Positions 47,016 through 55,544 of a DNA stretch of 64,000 nucleotides are shown piece after piece. A program made the position numbers and the translations under genes. The stretch comes from Salegentibacter maritimus (GTDB lineage Bacteria > Bacteroidota > Bacteroidia > Flavobacteriales > Flavobacteriaceae). Each line of letters opens with the position of its first letter. Position 1 is the stretch's first letter. The stretch spans positions 107,572-171,571 of the forward strand of contig NZ_JAEHOK010000009.1 in NCBI RefSeq assembly GCF_016236915.1, given 5' to 3'. Under the pieces are notes generated by a model that had not been told where the DNA came from, did not search any database, and was given only the letters and a program-made list of their open reading frames with translations.

Positions 47016-48425
47016 ATGAAAAATAACCGAAGAGATTTTTTAAGAATTACCGGTCTTGGTGGACTTGGTTTAGTTACCGGAAGTGCGCTAAGTTGTAAAG
47101 GGCCAGAAACTTTATTGGCAAATACGCCTACGGGGCCGCAACAGTTTAATATGAGTGGTTATGCTGCTCCAAAATTAGAAACTGTACGAATAGGTTTTAT
47201 TGGGTTGGGGATGAGAGGACCCGGTGCAGTGTATAGAATGAGTCAGATTGAAGGGGTTGAGATTAAAGCTTTATGTGATTTGCGCCCGGAACAGACTGAA
47301 AAAGTAAAGGCTGAATTGGCAGATACTGCACACGATCCAGATTTGTATTCGGGTAGTGATAACGCGTGGAAGGAAATGGTAGACCGGGACGATTTAGATT
47401 TAATCTATATCGCTACTCCCTGGGATTGGCATACACCTATGGCTGTTTATGCTATGGAAGCCGGTAAGCACGCTGCAGTTGAAGTACCTGCTGCAAAAAC
47501 CATTGATGAATGTTGGGAGCTTGTAGAAACTTCAGAGCGAACAAAAAAGCATTGTATGATGCTGGAAAATTGCTGCTACGATTTCTTCGAGTTACTTACT
47601 TTAAATATGGCACGTCAGGGATATTTCGGTGAAATTATTCATGGAGAAGGAGCGTATATTCACGATTTGTTAGACCTTAATTTCCGTAAGGATGCTTATG
47701 AAGATATGTGGCGTTTAAGAGAAAACTACGAAAGAGATGGAAACTTGTACCCAACACACGGGCTTGGGCCTATTTGCCAAATAATGAATGTGAATAGAGG
47801 AGATCAAATGGATTATTTGACTTCACTTTCAAGCAACGATTATCATATGGCGGCAAAAGCCAAAGAATTGGCTCAGGATGATCCTTTCTATAACCAGTTT
47901 GTTGGTAAACAATACGCGGGTAATATGAATACTACCATGATTAAAACCAAAAACGGTAAAAGTATCATGGTTCAGCACGATGTTACTTCACCACGTCCAT
48001 ATTCACGTATTCACCTGGTGAGTGGTACCGAAGCCTTTGCAAGAAAATGGCCTACCCCGGGGAGAGTAGCTAAAGGACATTCCTGGTTGAATGAAAATGA
48101 AATGACAGAGTTGGAAAAGAAATATACTCCCGAAATTGTTAAGAAAGTTGGAGATATGGCTAAAAAAGTAGGTGGCCATGGAGGTATGGATTTTATTATG
48201 GATTGGAGGTTGATAGATAGCCTTAGAAACGGTTTACCACTAGATCAGGATGTATATGATGCAGCTTTATGGAGTGCAATTACGCCACTCTCGGTAGACT
48301 CTGTGAATAATAGAGCGCAATCTATGGATATACCTGACTTTACAAGAGGAGCCTGGAAGAATAACGCTCCGGTAGATATTACATTAGACGGTGGAGGAAC
48401 CACTAATGTTATTTTAAGAAGTTAG
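47016..48425 (+). CDS. GH109 NAD-dependent alpha-N-acetylgalactosaminidase
   Basis: 469 residues. A Tat-like signal (N-R-R-D-F-L-R-I-T-G-L-G-G-L-G, residues 4-18) precedes a Gfo/Idh/MocA Rossmann fold with V-R-I-G-F-I-G-L-G-M-R-G-P-G (57-70). Diagnostic GH109 stretches follow: E-V-P-A-A-K-T-I-D-E-C-W (156-167), H-C-M-M-L-E-N-C-C-Y-D-F-F-E (179-192), E-G-A-Y-I-H-D-L (211-218) and L-Y-P-T-H-G-L-G-P with the catalytic His248. GH109 enzymes cleave alpha-GalNAc (as in A antigen and O-linked GalNAc) through NAD-dependent oxidation and elimination. It ends the GalNAc operon, so enzyme and catabolism of its product are co-located. Tandem terminators follow. Confidence 0.9.
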   Translation: MKNNRRDFLRITGLGGLGLVTGSALSCKGPETLLANTPTGPQQFNMSGYAAPKLETVRIGFIGLGMRGPGAVYRMSQIEGVEIKALCDLRPEQTEKVKAELADTAHDPDLYSGSDNAWKEMVDRDDLDLIYIATPWDWHTPMAVYAMEAGKHAAVEVPAAKTIDECWELVETSERTKKHCMMLENCCYDFFELLTLNMARQGYFGEIIHGEGAYIHDLLDLNFRKDAYEDMWRLRENYERDGNLYPTHGLGPICQIMNVNRGDQMDYLTSLSSNDYHMAAKAKELAQDDPFYNQFVGKQYAGNMNTTMIKTKNGKSIMVQHDVTSPRPYSRIHLVSGTEAFARKWPTPGRVAKGHSWLNENEMTELEKKYTPEIVKKVGDMAKKVGGHGGMDFIMDWRLIDSLRNGLPLDQDVYDAALWSAITPLSVDSVNNRAQSMDIPDFTRGAWKNNAPVDITLDGGGTTNVILRS

Positions 48426-48431
48426 AAATCC

Positions 48432-48475
48432 TTTACTACAAAAAATAATTTTATAATTTTTTGTAGTAAATTTTC
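48432..48475 (+). terminator. Terminator 1 after the GalNAc operon
   Basis: Arms 48432-48445 and 48457-48470 form a perfect 14-bp stem (TTTACTACAAAAAA) with an 11-base loop and a short T-run after it, 7 bases after the GH109 stop. Confidence 0.8.
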
Positions 48476-48496
48476 AAACGAAATGTTTTTTTTAAT

Positions 48497-48540
48497 AAAT
48501 TCCTGTTTTTGTTGTAATCATTAACAGGAATTTTTTATTT
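48497..48540 (+). terminator. Terminator 2 after the GalNAc operon
   Basis: Arms 48498-48507 and 48523-48532 pair perfectly (AATTCCTGTT) and are followed by TTTTATTT. It is a second strong terminator in tandem with the one just before it, isolating the operon from deoR. Confidence 0.85.
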
Positions 48541-48759
48541 TTTATCTAATTTTGAAGTAAATTTATTAAAATTCATAATTAGACTTGTAAAAAAGTAAAT
48601 GACCTTTTTTGGAAGCTTAAAAAATGTTATGGCAATAGAGCATTTTCATTCTCAGTTAAAAATAGTTGTATTGGGAAATTATCTTGTTTTTTATTTCTAA
48701 TAGTAGTTTTGAATGTTTATACTCTTTTGCTAAAAGTAATAATATATTAAAAATAATTT

Positions 48760-49530
48760 ATGAGAAAAGCCGCAGCCCGCCGATCAAAAATATTGGAAAT
48801 CCTCGATGAATTTAATAAAGTTAACGTTACTGATTTAAGTGAAAAGTTTCAGGTTAGTGAGGTTACAATTCGAAATGACTTAGATAAACTCGAAAAAAAT
48901 AAACTGTTGGTGAGGGCTCACGGTGGTGCTTTTAAGACCAATAATCTAGCACTGGCTGTATCGGAGAAAAAAAGCATTAACCGTGATCTAAAACGTTTAA
49001 TTGGGAAAATGGCGGTAGATCTTATACAGGAGAACGACTCCATTATCCTGGACTCGGGTACTACTACTTTTGAGATTGCAAGTAATTTGGGTAAATTCAA
49101 TGAAATAACTGTCATTTCCAATGCGCTGGATATTGTAAATAACCTTGCACAGTTTGATAATCTTAAAGTTTATATGCCCGGAGGCTATTTAAAAGAATTT
49201 TCTATGTCGCTGGTAGGTCCTATGGCCGAACGCAATTTAAAACAACTCTTTTGCAATAAATTATTTCTTGGAGTTGATAGCATTAGAAGTAATGTTGGTT
49301 TCTTTACACACCATATGGAGGAGGCCTACCTAAACCAGATTATGATAGATATTGCCGAAGAAGTGATTGTGGTGGCAGATTCTACTAAATTTAAAAAAAC
49401 CGGACTTGCTTTTATTCAGAATTTTGAAAAGGTAGATAAGCTTATTACAGACGATGGTATTGATGAAGCAGATCTTTTAATGCTTAAAAAGAATAACGTG
49501 GAAGTTTTAATTGCCAGAACGAGTGAATAG
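48760..49530 (+). CDS. DeoR-family sugar-phosphate-responsive repressor (AgaR-like position)
   Basis: 256 residues. The N-terminal DeoR helix-turn-helix (about 5-58) has V-T-D-L-S-E-K-F-Q-V-S-E-V-T-I-R-N-D-L and L-V-R-A-H-G-G; the DeoR C-terminal sensor domain (about 75-230) has L-D-S-G-T-T-T-F-E-I-A near 88 and V-V-A-D-S-T-K-F near 205, which normally bind a phosphorylated sugar. It sits between the GalNAc operon and nanA, separated from the former by tandem terminators and from nanA by 47 bases. By analogy with AgaR it may regulate the GalNAc operon, but no repeated operator was identified. Confidence 0.88.
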   Translation: MRKAAARRSKILEILDEFNKVNVTDLSEKFQVSEVTIRNDLDKLEKNKLLVRAHGGAFKTNNLALAVSEKKSINRDLKRLIGKMAVDLIQENDSIILDSGTTTFEIASNLGKFNEITVISNALDIVNNLAQFDNLKVYMPGGYLKEFSMSLVGPMAERNLKQLFCNKLFLGVDSIRSNVGFFTHHMEEAYLNQIMIDIAEEVIVVADSTKFKKTGLAFIQNFEKVDKLITDDGIDEADLLMLKKNNVEVLIARTSE

Positions 49531-49544
49531 AAACTAAAAATTTA

Positions 49545-49552
49545 TATATTTG
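49545..49552 (+). promoter_or_regulatory. -7-like element TATATTTG before nanA
   Basis: This is an exact match to the TAnnTTTG -7 consensus of Bacteroidota, two bases before the palindromic site at 49554-49566. A start of transcription a few bases downstream would lie inside that palindrome. No good -33 TTG at normal spacing was seen. Confidence 0.5.
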
Positions 49553-49553
49553 A

Positions 49554-49566
49554 TATGTAATACATA
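49554..49566 (+). promoter_or_regulatory. GntR/FadR-type operator, site 1 (nanA)
   Basis: TATGTAATACATA is a TATGT-N3-ACATA palindrome 12-24 bases before the nanA start. A wider inverted repeat TGATATGT...ACATATCA (49551-49558 and 49569-49576) encloses it. The GT-N3-AC core is the pattern bound by FadR-type GntR regulators, one of which is encoded at 57725-58474. Confidence 0.65.
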
Positions 49567-49577
49567 ATACATATCAA

Positions 49578-50474
49578 ATGAAGAACATGTTTGCGGCGAC
49601 TTATGCGCCAATGAAAGAAGATTTTAGCCTTAATCCGGAAGTAGTTGCCAACTATTCCAAATTTTTGTTACGAAATAAAGTATTTGGGGTTTTTATAAAT
49701 GGTTCTACTGGAGATTTTGTTTCACTTACCGGAAATGAGCGTATTGAACTTCTTGAAGCCTGGTCTGAGCAACGAGACAACGGACTTTACTTAATTAATC
49801 ACGTAGGTAGCAATAGTTTAAAAGAGGCAGAAGATTTGGCGAAAGCTTCAGTAGGTAAAGCTGATGCGATTGCAGCTATAGCTCCTTTTTATTTTAAGCC
49901 TGCCAGTTTACAGCAATTACTGGATTATTGTAAGGCAATTGCTGTTAAAGCTAACGACCTACCTTTTTACTATTATCATTTACCAGTTTTAACCGGTGTG
50001 AACTTTTCTATGACTGCTTTCGCAGAAATGGCTAAAAAGCAAATCCCAAACTTTGCCGGGATAAAATTCACAGAAAATAATCTGGTAGAATTCCAAAAAA
50101 CAAATCTAAATCATCCCGACCTGGATATATTCTTTGGTGTGGATGAGGCTTTTTGCTCTTCCTTGAGTTCATTGTCAAAGGGTTGGGTTGGAAGTACTTA
50201 CAACCATTTAAGCCCGCTTTTTCATGAAATTAAAGCTGAATCTGACAAAGGGAACTTCCAAAAGGTATTAAAATTACAAAATTTGGTAGTTACGTTTGTA
50301 GAAACCCTTAGTAGCTATGGTAGTTTTAATGGAAGTGGAAAAAGTTTTATGTCGGCGTTAGGGGTAAATTGTGGACCATCCCGTTTCCCTCACCCAACTT
50401 TATCGACAGAAGAATTGGAAAATGTCTCTAAAACCTTCGATACCATAGGGGTATCCGCTTATTTTTCGTCATAA
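49578..50474 (+). CDS. nanA: N-acetylneuraminate lyase
   Basis: 298 residues, DHDPS/NAL TIM barrel, cytoplasmic. Substrate loop N-G-S-T-G-D-F at 41-47, the Tyr segment Y-Y-Y-H-L-P (131-136), and the Schiff-base Lys163 in F-A-G-I-K-F-T-E-N-N. G-S-T-G-[DE] rather than G-T-T-G favours sialate lyase over dihydrodipicolinate synthase. It cleaves N-acetylneuraminate to ManNAc and pyruvate. A GntR-type operator lies directly before it, and the sialic-acid susC, sialidase and AGE epimerase follow, which makes the assignment firm. The next susC start is about 90 bases downstream with its own operator. Confidence 0.92.
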   Translation: MKNMFAATYAPMKEDFSLNPEVVANYSKFLLRNKVFGVFINGSTGDFVSLTGNERIELLEAWSEQRDNGLYLINHVGSNSLKEAEDLAKASVGKADAIAAIAPFYFKPASLQQLLDYCKAIAVKANDLPFYYYHLPVLTGVNFSMTAFAEMAKKQIPNFAGIKFTENNLVEFQKTNLNHPDLDIFFGVDEAFCSSLSSLSKGWVGSTYNHLSPLFHEIKAESDKGNFQKVLKLQNLVVTFVETLSSYGSFNGSGKSFMSALGVNCGPSRFPHPTLSTEELENVSKTFDTIGVSAYFSS

Positions 50475-50497
50475 GCAAAATTTTTTTATAAAATTAT

Positions 50498-50510
50498 TAT
50501 GTATAACATA
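50498..50510 (+). promoter_or_regulatory. GntR/FadR-type operator, site 2 (sialic-acid susC)
   Basis: TATGTATAACATA is the exact reverse complement of site 3 at 58563-58575. It lies 55-67 bases before the preferred susC start at 50565. An ATG inside it (50499) would be an in-frame start but overlaps the operator and precedes a non-signal sequence. Confidence 0.65.
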
Positions 50511-50564
50511 ATGCATTTGTTTACATTAGCAATGTTAAAAAACAACAAATTAAATCTTAATTTT

Positions 50565-53500
50565 ATGAGAAAAAGATTAAACTTTCTTGAATATGCGCTC
50601 CAAAGCATATTCTTAGTGAAACATGGAAAGGCTCCGAATAGGGGGCTTCTTGCTGCACTTATGCTAGTTTGTTTTGGGTTTGCCTTAAATGCCCAGGATA
50701 TTGAAATTTCAGGGGTTGTTTCTGATGAAACCGGTATGCCCTTGCCTGGTGTTAACGTAATTGTAAAGAATACCAGCAGGGGAGTACAAACAGATTTTGA
50801 CGGGAAGTATACCATTTCTGCCAGCGCCGGGGAAATTTTGGTTTTTAGCTACCTTGGCTTTAAAACTTCCGAAATCGATGTAGCGGCAAATACTTCAAAT
50901 CTAAATGTAGTCTTGCAGGAAGATTTGTCTGGTTTAGATGAGGTAGTGGTTACAGGGTACGGGAAACAATCCAGGGCGAAGTTAACCACTTCTATCGCCA
51001 AAATGGATACCCGTATTCTTGAAACTTCCACTCGCTCTAATGCGGCAACTGCTTTGCAAGGTACGATTCCCGGCCTACGAGTTACCAATAATACCGGACA
51101 GCCCGGTGCTACTCCAAATATTGTATTAAGAGGAGGGACAAGCTTTGACGGTTCGGGTTCTCCTTTGATATTAATTGATGGTGTTCCCGGTAGTTTTTAT
51201 GCTTTAAACTCCGATGATATCGAATCTATAGAGGTGTTAAAGGATGCCGCTGCAACCGCTATTTATGGGGCGAGAGCGGCAAATGGAGTGGTATTGGTGA
51301 CTACCAAAACTGGTGAAGGTGGTAAGTCTACCATAACTTATAAACAAAAGTATAGTATTAACTATAAAAGGGAAACACCAGATTACCTAGATGCTGCCAA
51401 CTTTATAAAATATAACCGACAGGCTATTTTATATTATAATGAAGCTACCGGAAGAAATAATTTTGACGCCGGATTCTTAAATGGAGCTTTAGCTTTTGGA
51501 ACAGGCGGTAATACAACCAACTCGCCATTTACCACCCAATATTTAACCAACGAAAATAGGTATTTATTGGATTATCCAGGTTGGGGTACAGTTACAGACC
51601 CAGTAGATCCAAGTAAAGAAATTTTGTTTCGCCAAAATGATGTGGGGGATTTAATTTATCAGCCCAGCACCTCTACCGACCATTATATTGGTTTTCAGGG
51701 CGGAAATGAAAAAGGATCTTATTTTGCCAGTTTAGGGTATTTAGATAACGATGGGTTAATATTAGGTTCAGGGTTTAAAAGATATTCCGGGAAATTTACC
51801 GGTTCGTATAATATTTCAGATAGTTTTAGAGTGAACTCAAATATTCTATATGCACACTCTAATCTGAATTTAAGTCCGCTGGGAAGCAATAACACGGTTT
51901 TTAGAAGATTTGCGGGCCAGGCACCAACATCCAGAACTTATAATAATAATCCTGATGGAAGTCTTTCTGACGATTTAAACCCAGGAACGAATCCAGGCTT
52001 TGGTAACCCGTTGTATTATCAGGATAAATTTATCAGAGATAATGTGGAACAAAGACTAACGGCATCGGTTGGGATAGACTGGGATTTAATGTCTAATCTT
52101 ACATTTTCTCTTACAGGAAGCCATTTTACAGTAAATAATTTGGATGAATCATTTAATAAAGCTTATTTAAGTGGAAGTTCTTTGATTGAAACAAGAAATG
52201 CTTCAGCCAGAGCGCAGAAAACACTTAGAAATCAACTTACCGGTACTTTAAATTATACGAAATCTGTTGATAAGCATTATTTCGACTTGCTTTTGGGAGC
52301 TGAATATTACCGCGATGAATATTTTACATTTAGCGCAGGTACTAAAAACTCCCCAACAGATTTAATTCCTACGCTTAATGCCGGTGCTGAATCCAATGGA
52401 GTTCCTTCAAGCTTTAGAACCCTTCAGGTAATTGCGTCAGGTTTTGGGCGTTTTAATTATGATTACGACGATAGATATTTAGTGGGACTAACTTTTAGAT
52501 ATGATGGTTCTTCCAGGTTAGGAAATAATAAATATGGTTTTTTCCCGGGTGTATCTTTAGGTTGGAACGCACATAATGAGGAATTCTTTAAAGATTCTGA
52601 TATTAAAAACGTCTTCACTAAAATTAAACCCAGACTTAGTTATGGGGTAAATGGTAATCTTGAGGTTTTAGGTAATTTTAGTTCTTTTGGTTCTTATGGA
52701 TCGCAGGGAGTTTACGATGGGCAAACCGGTTATGCCAATACTTCTTTGCCAACATTAGATTTGAGATGGGAGAGGTCTACTACCACAAACTTTGGTCTGG
52801 ATGTTTCGTTATTTGATAATAGAATAAACTTAATTGCCGATTATTTTATTCGTGATGTAGAGGATAAGCTTTCTAACTTAACACTTCCTTATTGGACAGG
52901 ATTCAGTGGAATAACTACCAATAATGGTATCTTAAGAAATAAAGGTTTTGAATTGCAATTAGGAGCAGATTTAGTTCGTGGAGAAGATTTCCAATGGTCT
53001 TTAAATGGTACCTTATCTAAAATCAAAAACTTTGTAGTAGAATTACCTGAAAATGATAACGAATTAAATCGCCAGGGCGGAACTCAAATTTACAACCCTA
53101 ATACCGGAGAATTAGAATGGGTTGGAGGTTTACAGGAAGGCCAACGTGTTGGTAACGATTTGGTGGTAACTTACGTACAGGATTATATTTATGCCAACCA
53201 GGCAGAAGTAGATGCCGATGCCAATGTTCAGGATGATTTTCTACCAGATCCTTTTAAGCGGTATCCCGGGGATGTGGCTTGGGTAGATGTTAACGGTGAC
53301 GATGTAATTAACAGTTACGATAGAAAGGTGATTGGACGAACTACTCCTGATTTTTACGGCGGACTTTCAACAAATATGAGTTATAAGAACTTTAGCTTGT
53401 ATCTGAAAACAGATTTTGCTGCGGGCCATGTAATTTATAATCATATTCGCGGAAAAGGTTTGGCGCAAACCCAGGGTAACTTAAATCAGGATGCTTTAGT

Positions 53501-53837
53501 ACTTGATTCCTGGACTCCTGAAAATACCGATACCGATGTACCAAGATTTGTTTTTGTTGATGCCCAGGATAACATTTTTAGAGGAAATGAAGGTACGGTA
53601 AATAGCCGGTTTTGGGAAAAAGGAGATTATTTGGCAATAAGGGAGTTAACCCTTAGCTACGATCTTCCTACAGAGAAGTTTACCGATAAAATAACAAAGT
53701 TGAGTTTATATCTAACCGGTACCAACCTTCATTATTTTAAAAGTTACAGTGGAGACACCCCCGAATTAGGTGGATATCAGGCGGGAGAATTCCCTCTACC
53801 GAGAACATTTACTTTAGGACTTAATTTAACCCTTTAA
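50565..53837 (+). CDS. SusC-family TonB-dependent transporter for sialic acid (NanO-like)
   Basis: 1090 residues from the ATG at 50565, which begins a basic, long signal sequence (M-R-K-R-L-N-F...F-A-L-N-A-Q, cleavage near 46). The in-frame ATG at 50499 is rejected because it lies within the operator. Beta-sandwich domain about 50-125 (P-L-P-G-V-N-V-I-V-K-N-T-S-R-G-V), L-D-E-V-V-V-T-G-Y-G near 135, plug with V-L-K-D-A-A-A-T-A-I-Y-G and a barrel ending T-L-G-L-N-L-T-L. It has a sequence quite unlike the three other SusC proteins here. Position between nanA and susD/sialidase suggests import of sialic acid or sialylated oligosaccharide, as in NanO/NanU systems. Confidence 0.9.
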   Translation: MRKRLNFLEYALQSIFLVKHGKAPNRGLLAALMLVCFGFALNAQDIEISGVVSDETGMPLPGVNVIVKNTSRGVQTDFDGKYTISASAGEILVFSYLGFKTSEIDVAANTSNLNVVLQEDLSGLDEVVVTGYGKQSRAKLTTSIAKMDTRILETSTRSNAATALQGTIPGLRVTNNTGQPGATPNIVLRGGTSFDGSGSPLILIDGVPGSFYALNSDDIESIEVLKDAAATAIYGARAANGVVLVTTKTGEGGKSTITYKQKYSINYKRETPDYLDAANFIKYNRQAILYYNEATGRNNFDAGFLNGALAFGTGGNTTNSPFTTQYLTNENRYLLDYPGWGTVTDPVDPSKEILFRQNDVGDLIYQPSTSTDHYIGFQGGNEKGSYFASLGYLDNDGLILGSGFKRYSGKFTGSYNISDSFRVNSNILYAHSNLNLSPLGSNNTVFRRFAGQAPTSRTYNNNPDGSLSDDLNPGTNPGFGNPLYYQDKFIRDNVEQRLTASVGIDWDLMSNLTFSLTGSHFTVNNLDESFNKAYLSGSSLIETRNASARAQKTLRNQLTGTLNYTKSVDKHYFDLLLGAEYYRDEYFTFSAGTKNSPTDLIPTLNAGAESNGVPSSFRTLQVIASGFGRFNYDYDDRYLVGLTFRYDGSSRLGNNKYGFFPGVSLGWNAHNEEFFKDSDIKNVFTKIKPRLSYGVNGNLEVLGNFSSFGSYGSQGVYDGQTGYANTSLPTLDLRWERSTTTNFGLDVSLFDNRINLIADYFIRDVEDKLSNLTLPYWTGFSGITTNNGILRNKGFELQLGADLVRGEDFQWSLNGTLSKIKNFVVELPENDNELNRQGGTQIYNPNTGELEWVGGLQEGQRVGNDLVVTYVQDYIYANQAEVDADANVQDDFLPDPFKRYPGDVAWVDVNGDDVINSYDRKVIGRTTPDFYGGLSTNMSYKNFSLYLKTDFAAGHVIYNHIRGKGLAQTQGNLNQDALVLDSWTPENTDTDVPRFVFVDAQDNIFRGNEGTVNSRFWEKGDYLAIRELTLSYDLPTEKFTDKITKLSLYLTGTNLHYFKSYSGDTPELGGYQAGEFPLPRTFTLGLNLTL

Positions 53838-53849
53838 AAAGATATCAAG

Positions 53850-55355
53850 ATGAAATTTATATATATAGTTTTAGCCTTATTTGTGCTAAGTTCTTGTGAT
53901 AGTCAATTAGAGATTGATGCGCCAAGTGAACTTACCTATAATGGCTTTTGGGAAAGTGAAAATGGAGCTCGAGCAGCACATTCAGGACTCTACGGTACTT
54001 TTAGAGGTGCTGCAAATACCTTTTGGGTATTGGGAGCCATTAGGAGTGATGTTTGGGGAGGTCAAACCTTTGAATCTCCCTTTTATCAGGACCTTATAGA
54101 GTCTAATATTACCGTTTCTACAGCTCCCTTTGGAGGTTGGGGTGGTTTTTATTCTAGAATTCATAAGTTGAATGACTTTATTCAAAATGTTCCTAATATA
54201 GAATTTAATAATCCAGAAGATAAAGAACATATGTTGGGCCAGGCTTATGGCTTAAGGGCATATTACTATTATACCTTATTAAAAACCTGGGGGCCTGTAC
54301 CAATTAGTGAGGAAATATTGAGTACAACATCGCCCGATGGATTGAGTAAAGGACGATCTTCAGAAGAAGAAGTGATGCAGTTTATAAAAGCCGATATACA
54401 ACGATCTTTAGATGCTTTTGGCGATGATGCATCCTTCTGGAATGGTAACAAAAATTATTGGTCTAAAGCTGCTACCTTAACTTTAAAAGGAGATGCATAT
54501 ATCTGGTCTGGTAATTTGCTTGGTGGTGGTAACACTGATTTTACCGAAGCTAAAAATGCCCTGGAGCAGGTGGGGCAAATAGCTAATGTTGGTTTGGTTG
54601 AAAGCTATACCGACCTATGGGGAGCAGATAACGAAAACAATAGTGAGTTTATTTTTGCTATTCAATACGCCGAAGATGAGGCCGGGAATTTCTATAACGC
54701 CTTTACCGGAAGAAGTACCGAAATTTGGCCACAGTTTGATGAAGATGGAAATTCTATGGAAGGCTTTATTATAGCCGGTTCTAACCGTTATGGCCCCAGT
54801 GAAAAAACACTTTTATTGTCTGATGACAATCTGGATGCCAGAAAAGATCAAACTTTTATAAGACTGTACAGCGATTCTAATAACGGGGCAGGTTATCCTA
54901 ACTATAATGCCAATAAATATTTTGGTTCAGTCTTAAATAAGTTTTTAGGACGTGTAGATGGAAGTGTTAGAATTTTTGATAGCGATATCCCTGTGTATAG
55001 GTATGCCGATGTGGTTTTACTAATGGCAGAAGCTAAAAATTATTTAGGTGAGGATCCATCTTCAGAAATAAATCTAATTAGGGAAAGAGCCTATGGAGAT
55101 GATTACGATCCAGCAATTCACGCTTATTCAAATGGATCTAAAGCAGAGAATACCGAAGCTATTCTGAATGAACGTTATGTTGAATTTATAGCTGAAGGAA
55201 AAAGATGGTGGGATTTGAGAAGAGCCGGTGATCAATACGTGATAGATAATGTTGAGTTTCTGGATGAGGGCGATGAATATAAGTTGAAATTGCCAATTAC
55301 CTTAGATATGATAGGTAGAAATCCACTACTGGAACAGACTGAAGGCTATGAATAA
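53850..55355 (+). CDS. SusD-family lipoprotein, partner of the sialic-acid SusC (NanU-like)
   Basis: 501 residues. Lipoprotein signal with Cys16 (V-L-S-S-C), N-terminal SusD domain with G-L-Y-G-T-F-R-G near 47 and G-L-R-A-Y-Y-Y-Y near 132, and C-terminal RagB domain with Y-R-Y-A-D-V-V-L-L-M-A-E-A near 382 and N-E-R-Y-V-E-F-I-A-E-G-K-R-W-W near 443. It starts 12 bases after the SusC stop and is followed by a strong terminator. NanU-type proteins bind sialic acid at the cell surface and close over NanO; the specificity here is inferred from the neighbouring nan genes. Confidence 0.92.
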   Translation: MKFIYIVLALFVLSSCDSQLEIDAPSELTYNGFWESENGARAAHSGLYGTFRGAANTFWVLGAIRSDVWGGQTFESPFYQDLIESNITVSTAPFGGWGGFYSRIHKLNDFIQNVPNIEFNNPEDKEHMLGQAYGLRAYYYYTLLKTWGPVPISEEILSTTSPDGLSKGRSSEEEVMQFIKADIQRSLDAFGDDASFWNGNKNYWSKAATLTLKGDAYIWSGNLLGGGNTDFTEAKNALEQVGQIANVGLVESYTDLWGADNENNSEFIFAIQYAEDEAGNFYNAFTGRSTEIWPQFDEDGNSMEGFIIAGSNRYGPSEKTLLLSDDNLDARKDQTFIRLYSDSNNGAGYPNYNANKYFGSVLNKFLGRVDGSVRIFDSDIPVYRYADVVLLMAEAKNYLGEDPSSEINLIRERAYGDDYDPAIHAYSNGSKAENTEAILNERYVEFIAEGKRWWDLRRAGDQYVIDNVEFLDEGDEYKLKLPITLDMIGRNPLLEQTEGYE

Positions 55356-55392
55356 TAATTAACCCCATGTTTATTATTTGTTTGTTAGCAGT

Positions 55393-55419
55393 AAAAGGCC
55401 GCTTTGGCGGCCTTTTATA
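55393..55419 (+). terminator. Terminator after the sialic-acid susCD pair
   Basis: Arms 55393-55402 and 55407-55416 (AAAAGGCCGC) form a perfect 10-bp G/C-rich stem with a 4-base loop and a T-run inside the descending arm. The sialidase gene 130 bases on therefore probably has its own promoter. Confidence 0.92.
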
Positions 55420-55544
55420 ATTAAATTAGTAAATTATCTCGTAGCCGTGCCTATAAGTGTTTTATTATATATTTTAAATTAATAACCAGAGGCGGGCTTC
55501 TGAGCATTAAACCGCTAGTATAGATTAAATTAAATTGATTAAAA

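Larger units (their letters stand above)
48426..48759 (+). other. Noncoding region between GH109 gene and deoR
   Basis: No gene. The first 115 bases hold two intrinsic terminators (listed separately). The remaining 220 bases should contain the deoR promoter; I see no -33/-7 pair or palindrome I can defend. Confidence 0.6.

Noticed and set aside
47016..48425. Simple Gfo/Idh/MocA sugar dehydrogenase
   Set aside because: The diagnostic GH109 stretches (E-V-P-A-A-K, L-E-N-C-C-Y-D, L-Y-P-T-H-G-L-G-P) identify it as an alpha-N-acetylgalactosaminidase.
49578..50474. Dihydrodipicolinate synthase
   Set aside because: The sialate-lyase-type loop G-S-T-G-D and the surrounding sialic acid genes favour NanA.
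50499..50564. In-frame ATG at 50499 as start of the sialic-acid susC
   Set aside because: It lies inside the GntR-type palindrome and would put 22 non-signal residues before a proper basic signal sequence that begins at 50565.
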